This document shows positions 49,501-62,049 of a stretch of DNA of 64,000 nucleotides, in pieces. A program made the position numbers and the translations under genes. This DNA is from Stercorarius parasiticus (lineage: Eukaryota; Chordata; Aves; Charadriiformes; Stercorariidae). Every line of letters starts with the position of its first letter. The stretch's first letter is position 1. The stretch spans positions 66,259 through 130,258 of the forward strand of contig VWZL01006772.1 in NCBI GenBank assembly GCA_013396915.1. Reading direction: 5' to 3'. The notes under the pieces are model-generated. The model saw nothing but the letters and a program-made list of their open reading frames with translations. It made no database searches and was not told the DNA's origin.

Positions 49501-52500
49501 AGCACAAAGAGATAAAATAGATGAGTTGAGGAGAAAAAGGCAGATCTCCAACGTATTGCCCAGCCCAGTCCTGCACTGGGCGAAAGCTCCTGCCTTGTAA
49601 GGCTGAGTCGGTGGGTTCCCCATCATCTCTCAGCCTACCTGAAGTACGTGTCAAAATGCATATGTCAGAGGATGTGGCAAGTTCCCACCTCCCATATTTG
49701 TGTGTCACGGGCCGGACCAGGAAGCTTGCCATGAGACTGAAGGCTGAATGTGACCTCCCTAAAGCATGGTGAGGTCCACCAGCCCTCCCATCCACTAAAG
49801 AAGGGTAACCAAGCCCTGGAAGTCTGCAAGCCCCAAAAAGGCAAAGCCTCTCCACAGTCAGTGAGACTTTTTTTGTTGACGCTGTAGAGAAACCAGACAT
49901 AATGATGTCGTCATGTATAAATGCTATACGAGACGAATGTCAAAAGGAAAACAGAGTTTGTACTGAACTGGTTGCAAGTGCTCTGCAAGGACTGTGGAGC
50001 TTTAGCCTGCTCTCAAAAAATTACTACTGAGTTTTTGAAGTGGAGTTATTTTCAGACACATAACAGTCAAACACACTTGAAGAGGTGGAGGCTTGCAATA
50101 TGAAGTGTATCCTCATTTACATTAAAAAGTAGTTGCTTTCCATAGTGGAAAATTAAGAAAGCAAAATGTATTGCTTAAAACCACACTTGATTAGCTGAGA
50201 CAGATTTTTACGCATGCCTATTATTACGTTTTACTCCTAAGATATGTATTTCTACTTTTAACATATTTTATGGGTTTATTAAGACTGTCACGTTGTCTTT
50301 TCCTACTTAACTGCAAATAATTCAAATAAAATGTTGGAAGTTTTCCACTACAGCTTCTTAGAAAAAAATGTTACCTTTCCCAAACTGTTGTTTTACAAAA
50401 AATTCTAAATATTTCAGAATCAATTTCAATATTCAAGCAAAGTCCAACACACTGTGAAAACACACTTCCTTAATACATGGGGAACTTCACATGACAGGTT
50501 CTTGTACAATAGTTTCCCCTTTTGCAGAGGGGCTCTTTGGAAAATCTCTGACTGAAGAGCACATTCAATGCCATCTGGCTGGAAGGCCTACCCACAGAGA
50601 CAACGCTCATGCCTACAGAGTAGCAGAGGACTTCAATTCCAATCCAAATATTTTCCCTTTCAGGCAAGGTATTTTAACTTTTTGACTAACATAAATAAAT
50701 AAAATACCATAAAAAGCAAATACCTTTGCAAAAGAAATCTCACATCATCAGAATTAGAGCTGTGTAAATGATTGGATTTTTTTGGTATAGAAGTTAAATA
50801 TTAGTAGGAATAAAAACAATAATTAATTTTCAATCTCGCTAAGTTTATTTCCTTATTTATTTATTGCACTTATTTTCAGAAGAGAAAACCATAAAACTTC
50901 AGAATTTCCTGTTTCTTGAAAACCTTGGGTATTGACCCGCTCTATCTATGGCACAGCTTCCACAGCCTGTGCTATTTTTAATACTGCTAGCAGAGCTCAG
51001 AAGAGGCTATCACAAAACAAGGATAATTTAAAATACCGCTGTTGAAAACACCTTTCAGTTGAACTCTGAAATTCCTGAGATGTGACCGCCGTGGTTAATT
51101 TCAAGTCTACTGATTGGGAAAGAACTTTTTAAATCACGCCATTCATAAGATATAAAAATCAACTCGAAACGAGTCCAAGACAAATGTTTTTTATACACAG
51201 GCTCCAATCTAGATTTTGAAATCATGCAAGACTGTTAAGTCCAATCAGTTATTACTGCCTCACAAACTCCATTTTCAAGCACGAGTCCATTTGATAAGCC
51301 TGCCAACATTCAGTGGCATTGCTCTCGAATTATACATTTAGGTTATATGAACACAGGCACAGAATTTATAGCTTCATTCAGGATTAACTATATGGAAGAA
51401 CCCAGGTACAAGGAACAAATGCAAACCCCGAAGCTAAAGGTCAGACCCTGTTAAACATATCACTCTTCATATCTACAGGAGCCCCTGTTAAAATATACGG
51501 GACACCTGAATTTTTTGCTATCTGGTCCTCAATGGGGCACAGGGGGATTTGTGTTTTAAAAGTTAATCAGCCTTTTGTAGCAGTAACTCTAAAGCGAAGT
51601 GTTACCTGGTGTGCCAGGAATGTCCTGTTTTCTTTTGAGAAGGGCCTGCCAAGGTACTGCATTACCATCATATTCCTTTCATAACCACTCACTATTATCA
51701 GCTTCTCAGTTTCATCTCTTGGATCAGCAGAAGTTTCTTAAACGTATTTATTTTCTTTGCTAGCCCAGCAAAGGGCTGTCACAGCACATTGGGTTACAGC
51801 AGCAAACAGCCCATCGGGAGCAGCAAGACAGCTCGGCTCCCCCCAGCCTCCCACACCCTGTTGGAGTCCTACCAAGGGCTGCATGGCTGCCTCATCTAGA
51901 GGAGGGCTGGGAAGATGTGGTACCACTTTCCATGGCAAGTGTAGGCTTCATCTCTCCCATCTGGCAAACCACTGCTGCCAGGGACGGAGCCCAGCCTGCA
52001 GGGATGGCAAAGACGCAGCCTGAGGGCAAATATTTTGCTGCTGCACTGTACCAGGCTGCGGCAGACAGCAGGTAGGTCAGCAATATTTTTCCCAGAGGAG
52101 GATGACTTCATTGCCTTGTAAAAAAAAAACTGAACTCTTCCTCCCTACACTTTGCACTACAAAAAAAGGGCAGGAGCAGATCAAAGGGACCCCGCAAGCT
52201 CTGTATGAGGTTGGGGAAGCCATTCCTCTCACCACTGCAGTAGAGGATAGCAGAGGACCCACTTGCAAGTGCCAGCAGAGACAGCTGGACCTGGTTTGGG
52301 AAGAGCAGGCTGCAAAGTCTGGGTTACATCTGCTGAGACCTGGGGCAACCTCTGCTGTGGATGGGGCTGCCTGGGCCAGCGGGGCTGCTGGTGCTGGGGA
52401 GCATCTGCCCCACCAGCCTTGCCGGCGTGCTCGCTCCTCCCCCTCAGAATCTGCACCCTTTGCTGCTGCCAGAAGGTGCTCTGCTCCCACCAACCTCTAC

Positions 52501-53411
52501 GCTGCCCACATCTGGCATGCAGGCTGGGTTAACGAGAGCCTAGCTCCCTTCCCACCGAGGATCTCACCTATCGGCACCAGGCAAGACTAATGATGATTTT
52601 GCACTCGCAGCCAATTGTTCCGCTAGACAAATTTCTAAGCAAAATCAAGGCCTTGGGAAGGGGCATTGCAAGTCATTACAAGGATCTCTCTAAAACTGAG
52701 AAAAAATCTTGGGGTCAAGAGGCCACCTCCCCCCTGCTTAAGCAGTGCTACTCGAAGTGTGTCCCCCAAGGTCCCCATCCTTATCTCTCCCAACAGGCAC
52801 AGAACAAATCGCCCTGACGTGGCCCATGGCACAGAAGACCTCAGCAGGCAAAGTTTTTACATTTCCAAGAGCTCCTGCACACAGCACTTCAAAGAAGGTC
52901 AGAAACTCTTTGTCTCACTGTTTCAGACTGATGGCTGTCACCACTGCGTGCTCTCCATGTAGAATCAATTAGTAATAGCCAAAGTCTCTGGTGACTCTGC
53001 CGTAGACGGATTTTCTTCCTCTTCTGAAACACCGTCAAGGTTTTCTCATCAAAGGATTATGCCTATGACAAGAAAGCAATGTAATTTAATATAAGCTAGA
53101 GGGGAATGGAAAACTCCCCCACCTGAGGCTAAAGCTGGGGCTGTTGTATCTGGAAACACAGTCGTATAATCTCCAAAATGATTTCTCACCTCTGCCATAA
53201 AAAAAACCCCCCACAACCTTTCAAAACAGTCTTTTCCAGAGCGTACAATGTGTAAAAGGGAGAAAATTAGTTTAGGTCAATCCCATGCCCTCTAGCATAA
53301 GTAATTCTCCATTTCAGATACAGTTTTGTTATTTGTCTTGCATAGAAAGATGAAAAACATTACAAACAGAAGTAAGGTTTTCAAACCCTAATTGGACTCC
53401 TTCTAGACCCT

Positions 53412-53482
53412 GTTTTCAGTTGGTATAAATTAGAAGTCAATGTATCTGTGCAGTTTACAGCAGTGAATTTCTGACCCACTGA
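53412..53482. mobile_element. Possible short palindromic repeat relic
   Basis: The text ttcagttggtataaattaga, then agtcaatgtatctgtgcag, then tttacagcagtgaatttctg has the arms ('ggtgtaaat' and its inverted 'atttacacc') and the 'aagtcaatgg' centre of another remembered reptile/bird palindromic repeat, with several substitutions and a loss in the left arm. Confidence 0.38.
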
Positions 53483-56290
53483 GTCTAAAACAGGAAACAG
53501 GTTTATAAGATAAATGGCCACAAATTCCCTATTACTTGGTATATTTTTTTAGAATATGCATTCTTTTGGCAGCATACCACATTTATTATGGGCGCCCACA
53601 TTTATGTCACAAATATTTTAGTGAAGTGGCCTTTTTAAAATACGGTATCATTTGTGGATGACCGTGGACTCGTTGGTGTGTGTCCATTCCTTAAATTAGT
53701 CTGCCTGATGGCTGTATCCCTTTTTCCTTTTTTTTTTCCTTTCCCTTTTGCGGTCACATATTTTATTTACCAAACTAGTTTGTGAGAGTTGGAGGAAAGG
53801 TACTGTCTGTGCTTTCCTCACACAGAACGGATTCCAGAGACATTTTAGTACTATTTAGAAAGAGAGCTTGGCAGGCCTTCCCCGTCATGGTAATTCACAT
53901 AAGCTTAAGGCTACCACTCAGACAGAAAGAGAAAAACAAATATAAGTGGAGGAACAATTTTCCTAATTGTTTATGCTTTCTGTGTGAACTTATTCATGAA
54001 ACTTGTGGCTCTATATTTTTTTTTTATATGGTCTCACAGAAGAAAGCATGTCAGTAAAGAAAATAGGCATGGTGATTGTTTCCACTTGGGTGCTGCTTTC
54101 TCACGGTGCCCATGGTTTCACAGACAAAGTGGCCATCTTTGCTTTCCTTGCTGACCCTGCACGGCAGGCAAAGCAGCTCATCCTTCAGCAATCTGGATTC
54201 GCATGAGTTTTGGGGTGACAAAAGGAAAAAATAAGCAAAAAGCAACGAGAAAATAATCAGCATTAAAAATCTAGCCGCCATCATCATAGCTCTGCCAGGG
54301 CAGTTAAGGAGAAATGAAACAGAGCTAGCAAGAGGAGAGCAGGTAACAGGGTGCTTTGCCCCCATCAGGCAGAGAAGCAGAGGAGGAGGTGCCATCCCAC
54401 ATTGCACCAGGGCAGCCTTGGACCTCCACGGATGCAATTTTAGCTGGTAAACTGCTGAATCAGGGTTTAAATGCCTTGCTGTTCTGAGGTACTTCGTGTC
54501 AGCCTTTTTTTTTTTAATGAAGAAAAATGATTGCCAGTAATTTGGTTTTCAAAGAGAGACTTCAAATTCACCAAAGACTGAGGGTATTCAGATCTGGATT
54601 TCAAATTCATCCAAAACTTGTATAAATCCTGAACTGAGCCTAACTGAGCCTTTATAGAGTTGTGTTACTTTTTTCCTCTATTACAAGTGGCTCCAGATGA
54701 GAGCACCAAAATGTCACCAAGGAAATTCTCTTAGCATTATTTCCACCTTAACTGTAAGAATAAAATACCAGAAAAACCTAAATAGGAAGCCTGAGAAAAG
54801 GGGTTTTATTTTTTTAATTCAATTTGTTCTCTCACTCTTTCTCACTTCCACACCAAAATAACACCAGAGAGTAGAGAGCTCTTTCCCAGTGTGTTCCCAG
54901 AGGAATGATAGAGTTGTCTATGGTAAGGGCAAACTTTCTTGGATAAAAGACACAATTTCCTTTGCAGCCTCTACAAAACTACAAAAAAGCTCTGCTGGAT
55001 GCAGGAGCCACCAGCCTTATTGGCTTTCCACTCCAGGAGTAAGATGTATTCCTTCAATCACACGTTTATGTAAAAAATAATAAAACAGCTGAGAAATCAC
55101 ATAATGCAGCAGATATAAAACAGTCCTGGGGAGAAGGGTAGAAACTTCAGTACAGCAGACTTGATTTAGTGCCTGTGGGATTTGTAGAAGTGACTGGTCC
55201 TTAGAAAATGTATGACTGAAGAGGGCCTTAAGGCCTGGTCTAAGGGATGATCCTACTTCAGGAACAGCACAGAAAGGAAGAGGTGGAAGCGAGAAAAAAA
55301 GAAACAAAAGGGGTTACAAGACTGGCTCCATTTGAGGGCAATATGTTATTCCCATCAGACTGTTTCCACTCTGGGTTTTCATACTTGAGAGGTTGGATAA
55401 GCCTTGGACAAGCCTCTGAACTTTTAAATGCTTAGCTGAAGCTGGAATTCCAAACCTTTTGAAGCTGGCCCATCACAAATACTAACATACAAACAGCTTC
55501 CACATAAATATTAAATGCAAAAGACATAATTCTAAAAAAAGTCAGTGTGCCAAAGAATACTACTGAACCTATCCAAAGATGTTTTTTTACATGCGCTACA
55601 CACTGAAAAGTAGCTAGACTAGCTCAAGGCTGCTTTTTGAAGTGTTTCACTACAGCTTCACTATTGCTTCATTGGAGCCACACAGTTACTTAAGAAGTAG
55701 TGTACAAAACTCAGCTGTTTCACCTTGCATCAGATTGTATTGGCATCTCCTTCAAACTTCAGATCCTGAGATGGTAGCCTAAACAAATCAGCAGAATTCC
55801 CCCGAGGTCCAGCTATTCATATTTATTATTTGTATTCAGAAGCTCAGCTATGCTGTCTTTGTGACAGACGCATTACAAGAAAACAATTTGCCTTGGATAA
55901 TGTATAACTTTGCATTCCATTTGAGCTAAGACAGATACAAGAGTTCAAGGTTACTTACTAGGTCCAAGTGTAATATTCATAAGGCTTCTCATTTTTCATG
56001 ATACCAGCATACTTGTAAATTGCATCTCAGATGTTCTTTAAACCACCCAAAATCCACATTCCATGGAAGCACCAGCAAATATAAGTTTATAGGTACACCT
56101 TCATTTAAAAGCAACAGCAATAACTATTGTTATCATTCAATAGAAAGATGCAAGCCACACATTCTGCATTCTTATAGCAATAACGCTAGAAAAAGCCAAC
56201 ATAATGATGTAGTAAACATAATGGTGTGCCTTTTTATGCATATGTCTTTAAGTTCAAACACTTCACATGGACTTTCTGACACCAAGGATT

Positions 56291-57541
56291 AGAATCACAA
56301 AATCATAGAATGGTTAGAGTTGGAGGGGATCTTAAAGATCATCTAGTTCCAACCCCCTGCCACGGGCAGAGACATCTCCCACTAGATCAGGTTGCTCAAA
56401 GCCCCATCTAACCTAGCCTTGAACACTTCAAGGACTGGGCCATCCACAACTTCTCTGGGCAACCTGTTCCAGTGTATCACGACCATCACAGTAAAGAATT
56501 TCTTCCCAACATCTAATATAAATCTGCCCTCTTTCAGTTTAAAAGCATTACCCCCTGTCCTATCACTACACTCCCTGATAAAGAGTCCTTCCCCATCTTT
56601 CTTGTAGTTCTCCTTTAGGTACTGGAAGGTTGCTATAAGGTCTCCCCGGAGCCTTCTCTTCTCCAGCCTGAACAACACCAACTCTCTCAGGTTGTCTTCA
56701 TAGAAGAGATGTTCCAGCCCTCTGATCATCTTCATGGCCCGCTGCTGGATTCACTCCAACAGGTCCATGTCCTTCTTATGTTAGGGGCCCCAGAACTGGA
56801 CACAGTACTCCAGGTGGTGTCTCACCAGGATGGAGTAGAGGGGCAGAATCACCTCCCTCAACCTGCTGGCCACGCTGCTTTCGATGCAGCCCAGGATGCG
56901 GTTGGCTTTCTGGGCTGCGAGCACACATTGCCGGCTCATGTTGAGTTTCTCATCCACCAACACCCACAAGTCCTTCTCCTCAGGGCTGCTCTCAAGCCAT
57001 TCTCCACCCAGCCTGTATTTGTGCTTAGGATTGCCCTGACCCACCTGCAGGGCCTTGCACTTGGGCTTGTTGAATTTCATGAAGTTTGCACAAGCCCACC
57101 CCTTAAGCTTGTACAGGTCCCTCTGGACGGCATCCCTTCCCTCCAGCGTGTTGACCGTGCCACACAGCTTGGTGTCGTCAGCAAACTTGCTGAGGGTGCA
57201 CTCAATCCCACTGTCCATGTTGCCAACAAAGACGTTAAACAGCACCAGTCCCATTACCGACCCCTGAGGAATGTCACTCATCATAGGTCACCACTCGGAC
57301 ATCAAGCCGTGGACCACAATTCACTGGGTACGGCCATCCAGCCAATTCCTTATTCACCAAGTGGTCCATCTGTCAAATCCATGCCTCTCCAATTTAAAGA
57401 CAAGGATGTCGTGCGGGACAGTGTCAAACGCTTTGCACAAGTCCAGGTATATGACATCAGTTGCTCTTCCCTTATCCACCAACACTGTAATGCCGTCGTA
57501 GTAGGCCACAAAATTTTTCAGGCACTACTTTCTCCTAGTGA
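56291..57541 (-). mobile_element. CR1 LINE, 5'-truncated non-LTR retrotransposon
   Basis: This is the 3' part of a CR1 LINE inserted in minus orientation. CR1 elements copy themselves by target-primed reverse transcription and are the dominant repeat of birds. Reading the minus strand, the body starts inside the reverse transcriptase palm domain, runs through the conserved C-terminal region, and ends in a short 3' UTR. The UTR closes with the family's imperfect ATTCTATG-type repeats, seen on the plus strand as agaatcacaaaatcatag at the left end. The 5' end is lost near 57541, the usual outcome of incomplete reverse transcription. The endonuclease domain, first ORF and promoter are absent, so the copy is dead on arrival. 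The frame is well kept, which suggests it is the youngest insertion in this window. I saw no clear target-site duplication. Confidence 0.95.
56382..57541 (-). pseudogene. CR1 reverse transcriptase fragment with six nonsense codons
   Basis: The partial frame encodes the palm and C-terminal part of CR1 ORF2, the reverse transcriptase that copies element RNA at a nicked target. Motif A (F-D-T-V, first catalytic Asp) lies at 57417-57428. Motif B (P-Q-G-S-V) follows just after the in-frame Met at 57284. The catalytic F-A-D-D motif C is intact at 57174-57185. The C-terminal tail contains the family's R-G-L-E-H-L and N-R-L-P stretches and ends at TAG 56382-56384. One frame runs through about 1.15 kb with no frameshift. 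It is broken by TAG at 57525-57527, TGA at 57354-57356, 57321-57323, 57288-57290 and 56751-56753, and TAA at 56781-56783. Several TGAs sit where I recall arginine in the family, as expected from CGA to TGA decay. The fragment cannot make a working enzyme. Confidence 0.92.
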
Positions 57542-57544
57542 CTA

Positions 57545-60500
57545 GTCACATTTTTGACACTCATTCATCAGTTCAGTTACTCTAAAATTCAAGAGATTCT
57601 TCAACACACATCAGTCAGCTGCTTGGAAATGCAGTCCAGGAAACAACAGTGCTTTGGGCAGCAGAAGTAATGTGGTTACTGGGAAAAAGTTTGGGAAAAC
57701 GCATTGGCAAGATTAGCAGAAGACCACTTCCTATAATTTACTGACCACCAAATTAAAGGCTATTATAAAATATTGGTAAAGCTGACTTGTAGTCTGTTTG
57801 CAACTCTTTGTACATGTAGTTATGAAAACTGAGCTCAAAAAAACTGGGCACCCTCAGTGACAGTGTGTCTTTTTCCTAGAAAAATACGGTTGAATGAACA
57901 AGATTCATGAAATTCAGATATACGCTTTCCAGAACAACTATAACTATCCCATCTGTGCCTCTGCAGTAATCAAAAACTATTTTTATTTTTCTTAAATCTT
58001 TTGGTGGTATTTCTGAGCAACAGTCATTTGTAGCACCATACCATAGGCATTATCAACTTTTAAAGGTTCAGCCATGTAACATTCAAATGCATTCAGATTA
58101 TCTTCTGTTTGTTTGAAGGCAGAGAACTATAGCTGATTTAACCTCGAAACAAGTTACTGGTTATTTTAGCTAAATAAATGTAAGATGTTTTCTAATCATG
58201 TGTTTCTCTTAATCTTCCAAAAAATAAGGCTCGCATGCTGGAATAATGCATGACACAATGCAAGTTTGGCATCTATATCTGTGACCTTGTACCAATCAAA
58301 TGTGGCTTCTCATGGGGAACCAATAAAGCCCCTATGACTTGTATTTCTTTCAAGGAAATGTCAATAAATTCATATGTCTGACCTTCTAGCCAGAATGCTA
58401 CTCATATTTTTCTCCGACTTAACCCCTCCTTCAAGGGGACAAAGGGTAACTTGGGTGTCGCTCACATTCCCTCCTCCCAAAACCAAGCTTTACATTTGAG
58501 CTTTTTCACCAAGGCCTTGTGGATGCTAAAAAAACAGAGGGAAGTCACAAGTGCATGGCAGTAGCAGGAATAAGTCACAAATGGAGAGGAACTCAAAGGA
58601 ATGTCTTTGTTAGGGCAACCATTAAGCAAGGCTCCTCTCAAGCACATATTGCAAATACATATGAGGCTCCAGACTTCAGTAAATGGTTGAACAAGTTTAC
58701 TGACACGACTCATTCTATTGCTATGTCTAAACCAAATCAATTTTAGCTATTCAGCTTTGATGAATGTTAAGGTCATAACAAGCATAAAAAATAAGAAAGG
58801 CACCTGAAAACATTAACAACCTGGGAAAAATATGGGGTTTAGCTGAAAATAAACAGAAGAAATTTCAAAACAAAGAGCACGTTTATTTGCTCTTTCCCAG
58901 AAAGATTACCTTCTCTCATAAAAGGAGCTTGTTATTAAAGTTCCTTTGCTTCCCCAGCAATGGTATCGTGGTTCTGTAACACTGTTAGTCTGGTCAAAGC
59001 CTATGTGGGCTACAGAAACCAAGGCAATGACAGTGTTTAAGAGAGCTGGAAGCAGGAAGACGGTGAGAAAGATGAGGAGAGACAATATTAGTCATCTACA
59101 AAATAAAGAGTTAGGCGAGAGGGCAAAATTGCTGAAGGGTAGATAGAGCTAGTAGTGCAGAAACACAGTCGATTTCTTTTTAATAAAAGTGAAAAGAAAA
59201 TTGCACATGCTCAAAGAAAAGTCCTTGAAAGTACCTGACAGCCAACTCTGACTGAAGGGGAAATAGAGATTAATTTGGAGCAACTTAGATCCAGCAAAAT
59301 CTTGCTCCGTTAACCCTTTTTGTTTAGTAAATTCAGTTCAAAATGCTTTTGCTGATACGGAATTTTAGGGCCCAGTCACACAGGATCTTGTAGGACTAAG
59401 ATTTTATCTTATGGGCTCTGCTGCCGAGTGTTTTAGCTGGCTGAAGCCATAGTAGTTGAAACCGCTGAAGCACATCTATGCGTACACTTTATATTTTCTC
59501 CTATTCTTAGTTTTAAGTTATTGCTGGAGTTCCACACAGGAGGTCATAATTTGGGCATCAGATGCGATATTTTCCATCCACCAGCTAGAACCTAACAAAC
59601 ATTGCCTTAAATAAATTTGTGCCCATGCCAAATTCAAAATTAACTTCCCAAGCCAAGCTAGGGTTGGTGGGATGGGGCCAAGGGGCCCACAACTCTGCTG
59701 TTGAGCTAATGGAGCAGCCTCAAGCTGCCAATCCAACAAGGGAGACTTTTTTATTTAACATATACATTACACAACGTGTGCAATATTTTCCACATTCAAT
59801 GAGAAGACTTTATTTATAAGCTGCCTGTGTTGAAATGGTCTCTTATTACAAGGAAGCAGCAAGCCAGGTTGAGTTGAGCCTGGAAATGTATTCTCATTTT
59901 CTCCTTCACTGCAACGTTCAGTGACATGTTGGTCTTTCCCTCCAAAAATATTTTGCAGACAGTTTTGGCCATTTACTGTACTTACAGGCTCTAGAATAAT
60001 GACATTTATTCCCAAATCTCTTCATCTCATTCAGCCTTCATTATTTATTGGAAGAGTGAGTGAGATATTGAATATAAGGAATTGCATCTACCTCCAGGAA
60101 GAGTACCTGTGATGAAGATACACAGTTTCATTTTCACCCAGAAACGTGTCTTTCATCATCACCAACAGATTCAAATGGTTTGACATTTAGCAGATAGGTT
60201 TCACATATCATTTTGTATCTTTTCTGTGATGCAAAATCAAGTTAGATATTTCAGAGTTTGAAAGAATGGGACAAATCTTCACATCTACGCTGACTGCAAT
60301 ATGAGTTGATACTTACACAAAGGAAAAAAAAATAAAAAATGTCCATAGTTCTGTTATGGGCCCAGGATGCTTTCTCTGAAAATTCTCACTTCCAGGTTCA
60401 CCTGTGATGTCAGTCAAATTTCTTAACACATAGGATGCTATTCAATATTTTAAAAAGTCAGACCATATACAAAGTTTTTTTTATGCCATGTAATAATAAT

Positions 60501-62045
60501 TTATTATGCAAGCCTTTGGGGTATCCTACGGGTGCGTATATATAATGAAAAATTTCATTCCATTTCTACATCCTTGATCTCATGTCAAGTACTTTTACTA
60601 CATCTAAAACATCCAAAATACGGTCTTGGGTAACAAACCCCAGAGGAATATTCTGAATTGTGAATCCTGATCCCACAGACCCCACAGGTACCATCTACCA
60701 GCTTTGAGTTAAGCATATATGTCTCACTGAGAAACGTTATTTCCCAACTTCATTGTCTTCCCAGTGTTTCCTATTGTTTAGCTTAAATTACTTGCTGCTT
60801 GGAGAGTAGGCCTAGAACCACTGGTGGCTGTGAAACCCATTTTGGATATCTGCCTTTACTCCTGTACTCTGTAAGGAATTCATGGTGTGATTATATAAAC
60901 CAGTGCATTGTCCTGCGGAGATAAGAGATATCTCTGAACAAGGCAGTTGTGCTGCAAGCAACATGACTAATTCAGGCTGATAGCCCTAACTCGAGCTCTG
61001 GTGCAACCCCTTCCACTCCAGGAGAGACCAGATTCCACCCTGCTAGTTGCGACAGATGTTTGATTAACAGAAGATGTGCATTAACCTAGGCAACCAGTAC
61101 ATAATTATTCAAATGCCCTATAAATTAGCACTTTGGTTAACTGCTCTCTTTCTCTCTCTCTCTCTAGGGAAGAGGGACTAATTAGAAAAGAGGATTAATT
61201 AGGAACCAAGGACACTTTTGAAATAGGCCTACAGAGGAAAGACAGTCTCTGTCTACACCAAAAAACCCCACGATGTAAGCACTTAAAGTTACAAAGGTGT
61301 CAGGGGAGTTTTAAAATGAAAAGCTGTGGAAAGAGCACAAAGATTGGAATGACTCATCCTCTCCTGGGAAAGTCATAAAACCTCTCTATCCTTTGAAAAA
61401 ACACAAGTTAGGTCAGAAATCAATAAAATTCTGACAGGAAACAATGACATCTCAATAGCAGTCTCAATAATAAAGTCCCATTTACGTAGCGCACACCAAA
61501 ATAGACAAGACCACAAGTAAATACTTATTTCCATACAAATGCTAGAAGTCTTAACAGCACGTGAAGGTTGACCTAGAATGTCTGGGTTTAAACATTGACA
61601 GGAAGGGTTTTAGGCTCTCTTGGTGCTTGGTAAAAGACAGTATGAGAACCGTATCAACCTGTCAGTGATGACATGCTGAGTGAGACCAGAGCCACTGGAG
61701 GGACAGAAAACATACAGAAGTGAGGCAATTTGATGGTATCATATAGATGGACAATTGCCATTTCCTGCAGTAACTGTGGTTTTGAAGCAACTGGACAGAG
61801 AACTTCCAAAAAAAGAAACAGCTGATTGACTAATTTCTGAACCCAGCAGAGGTTCTGATTCAAAATGCTACTTTTGAAAATTTGGACCACAGTGTACACG
61901 TAATCTACCTCCTTGGAGAACTTAAAAAGCCAAATCCAAAAACCTCACCCAGGAATAATTAACCGTTAGGTTAGACAAAAAGAGGTAAAAAGAATCAACA
62001 AAAGTTACTTACAAGTGGTACAGAGTCATTTACAGACAATATTGT
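57545..62045. other. Non-coding DNA, no gene seen
   Basis: Beyond the truncated end of the CR1 there is only AT-rich sequence with short frames. A small segment at 58958-59062 is bounded by splice-like signals and is treated as a finding rather than a gene. A short (TC)n run lies near 61.15 kb. Confidence 0.58.
61151..61165. repeat. (TC)n microsatellite
   Basis: Seven TC units followed by tag. The preceding sequence is also pyrimidine-rich. Confidence 0.85.
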
Positions 62046-62049
62046 AAAA

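Larger units (their letters stand above)
45670..56290. other. Non-coding DNA with GC-rich pockets
   Basis: No gene was recognised. GC-rich blocks at 46990-47480 and 51770-52960 have frames up to 162 codons on both strands with no domain. A 171-codon minus-strand frame at 49385-49900 is the longest outside the repeats; it has no recognised motif, no paired exons and sits in moderate-GC sequence. The intervening DNA is AT-rich. Confidence 0.58.

Noticed and set aside
49385..49900. 171-codon minus-strand open frame
   Set aside because: No domain, signal peptide or paired exon is recognisable, and a frame of this length is plausible by chance in 64 kb.
52102..52590. 162-codon plus-strand frame
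   Set aside because: Same reasoning as for the other GC-rich pockets; no recognisable protein family.
56709..57545. 278-codon plus-strand open frame
   Set aside because: It is the antisense of the CR1 reverse transcriptase, whose motifs read correctly on the minus strand.
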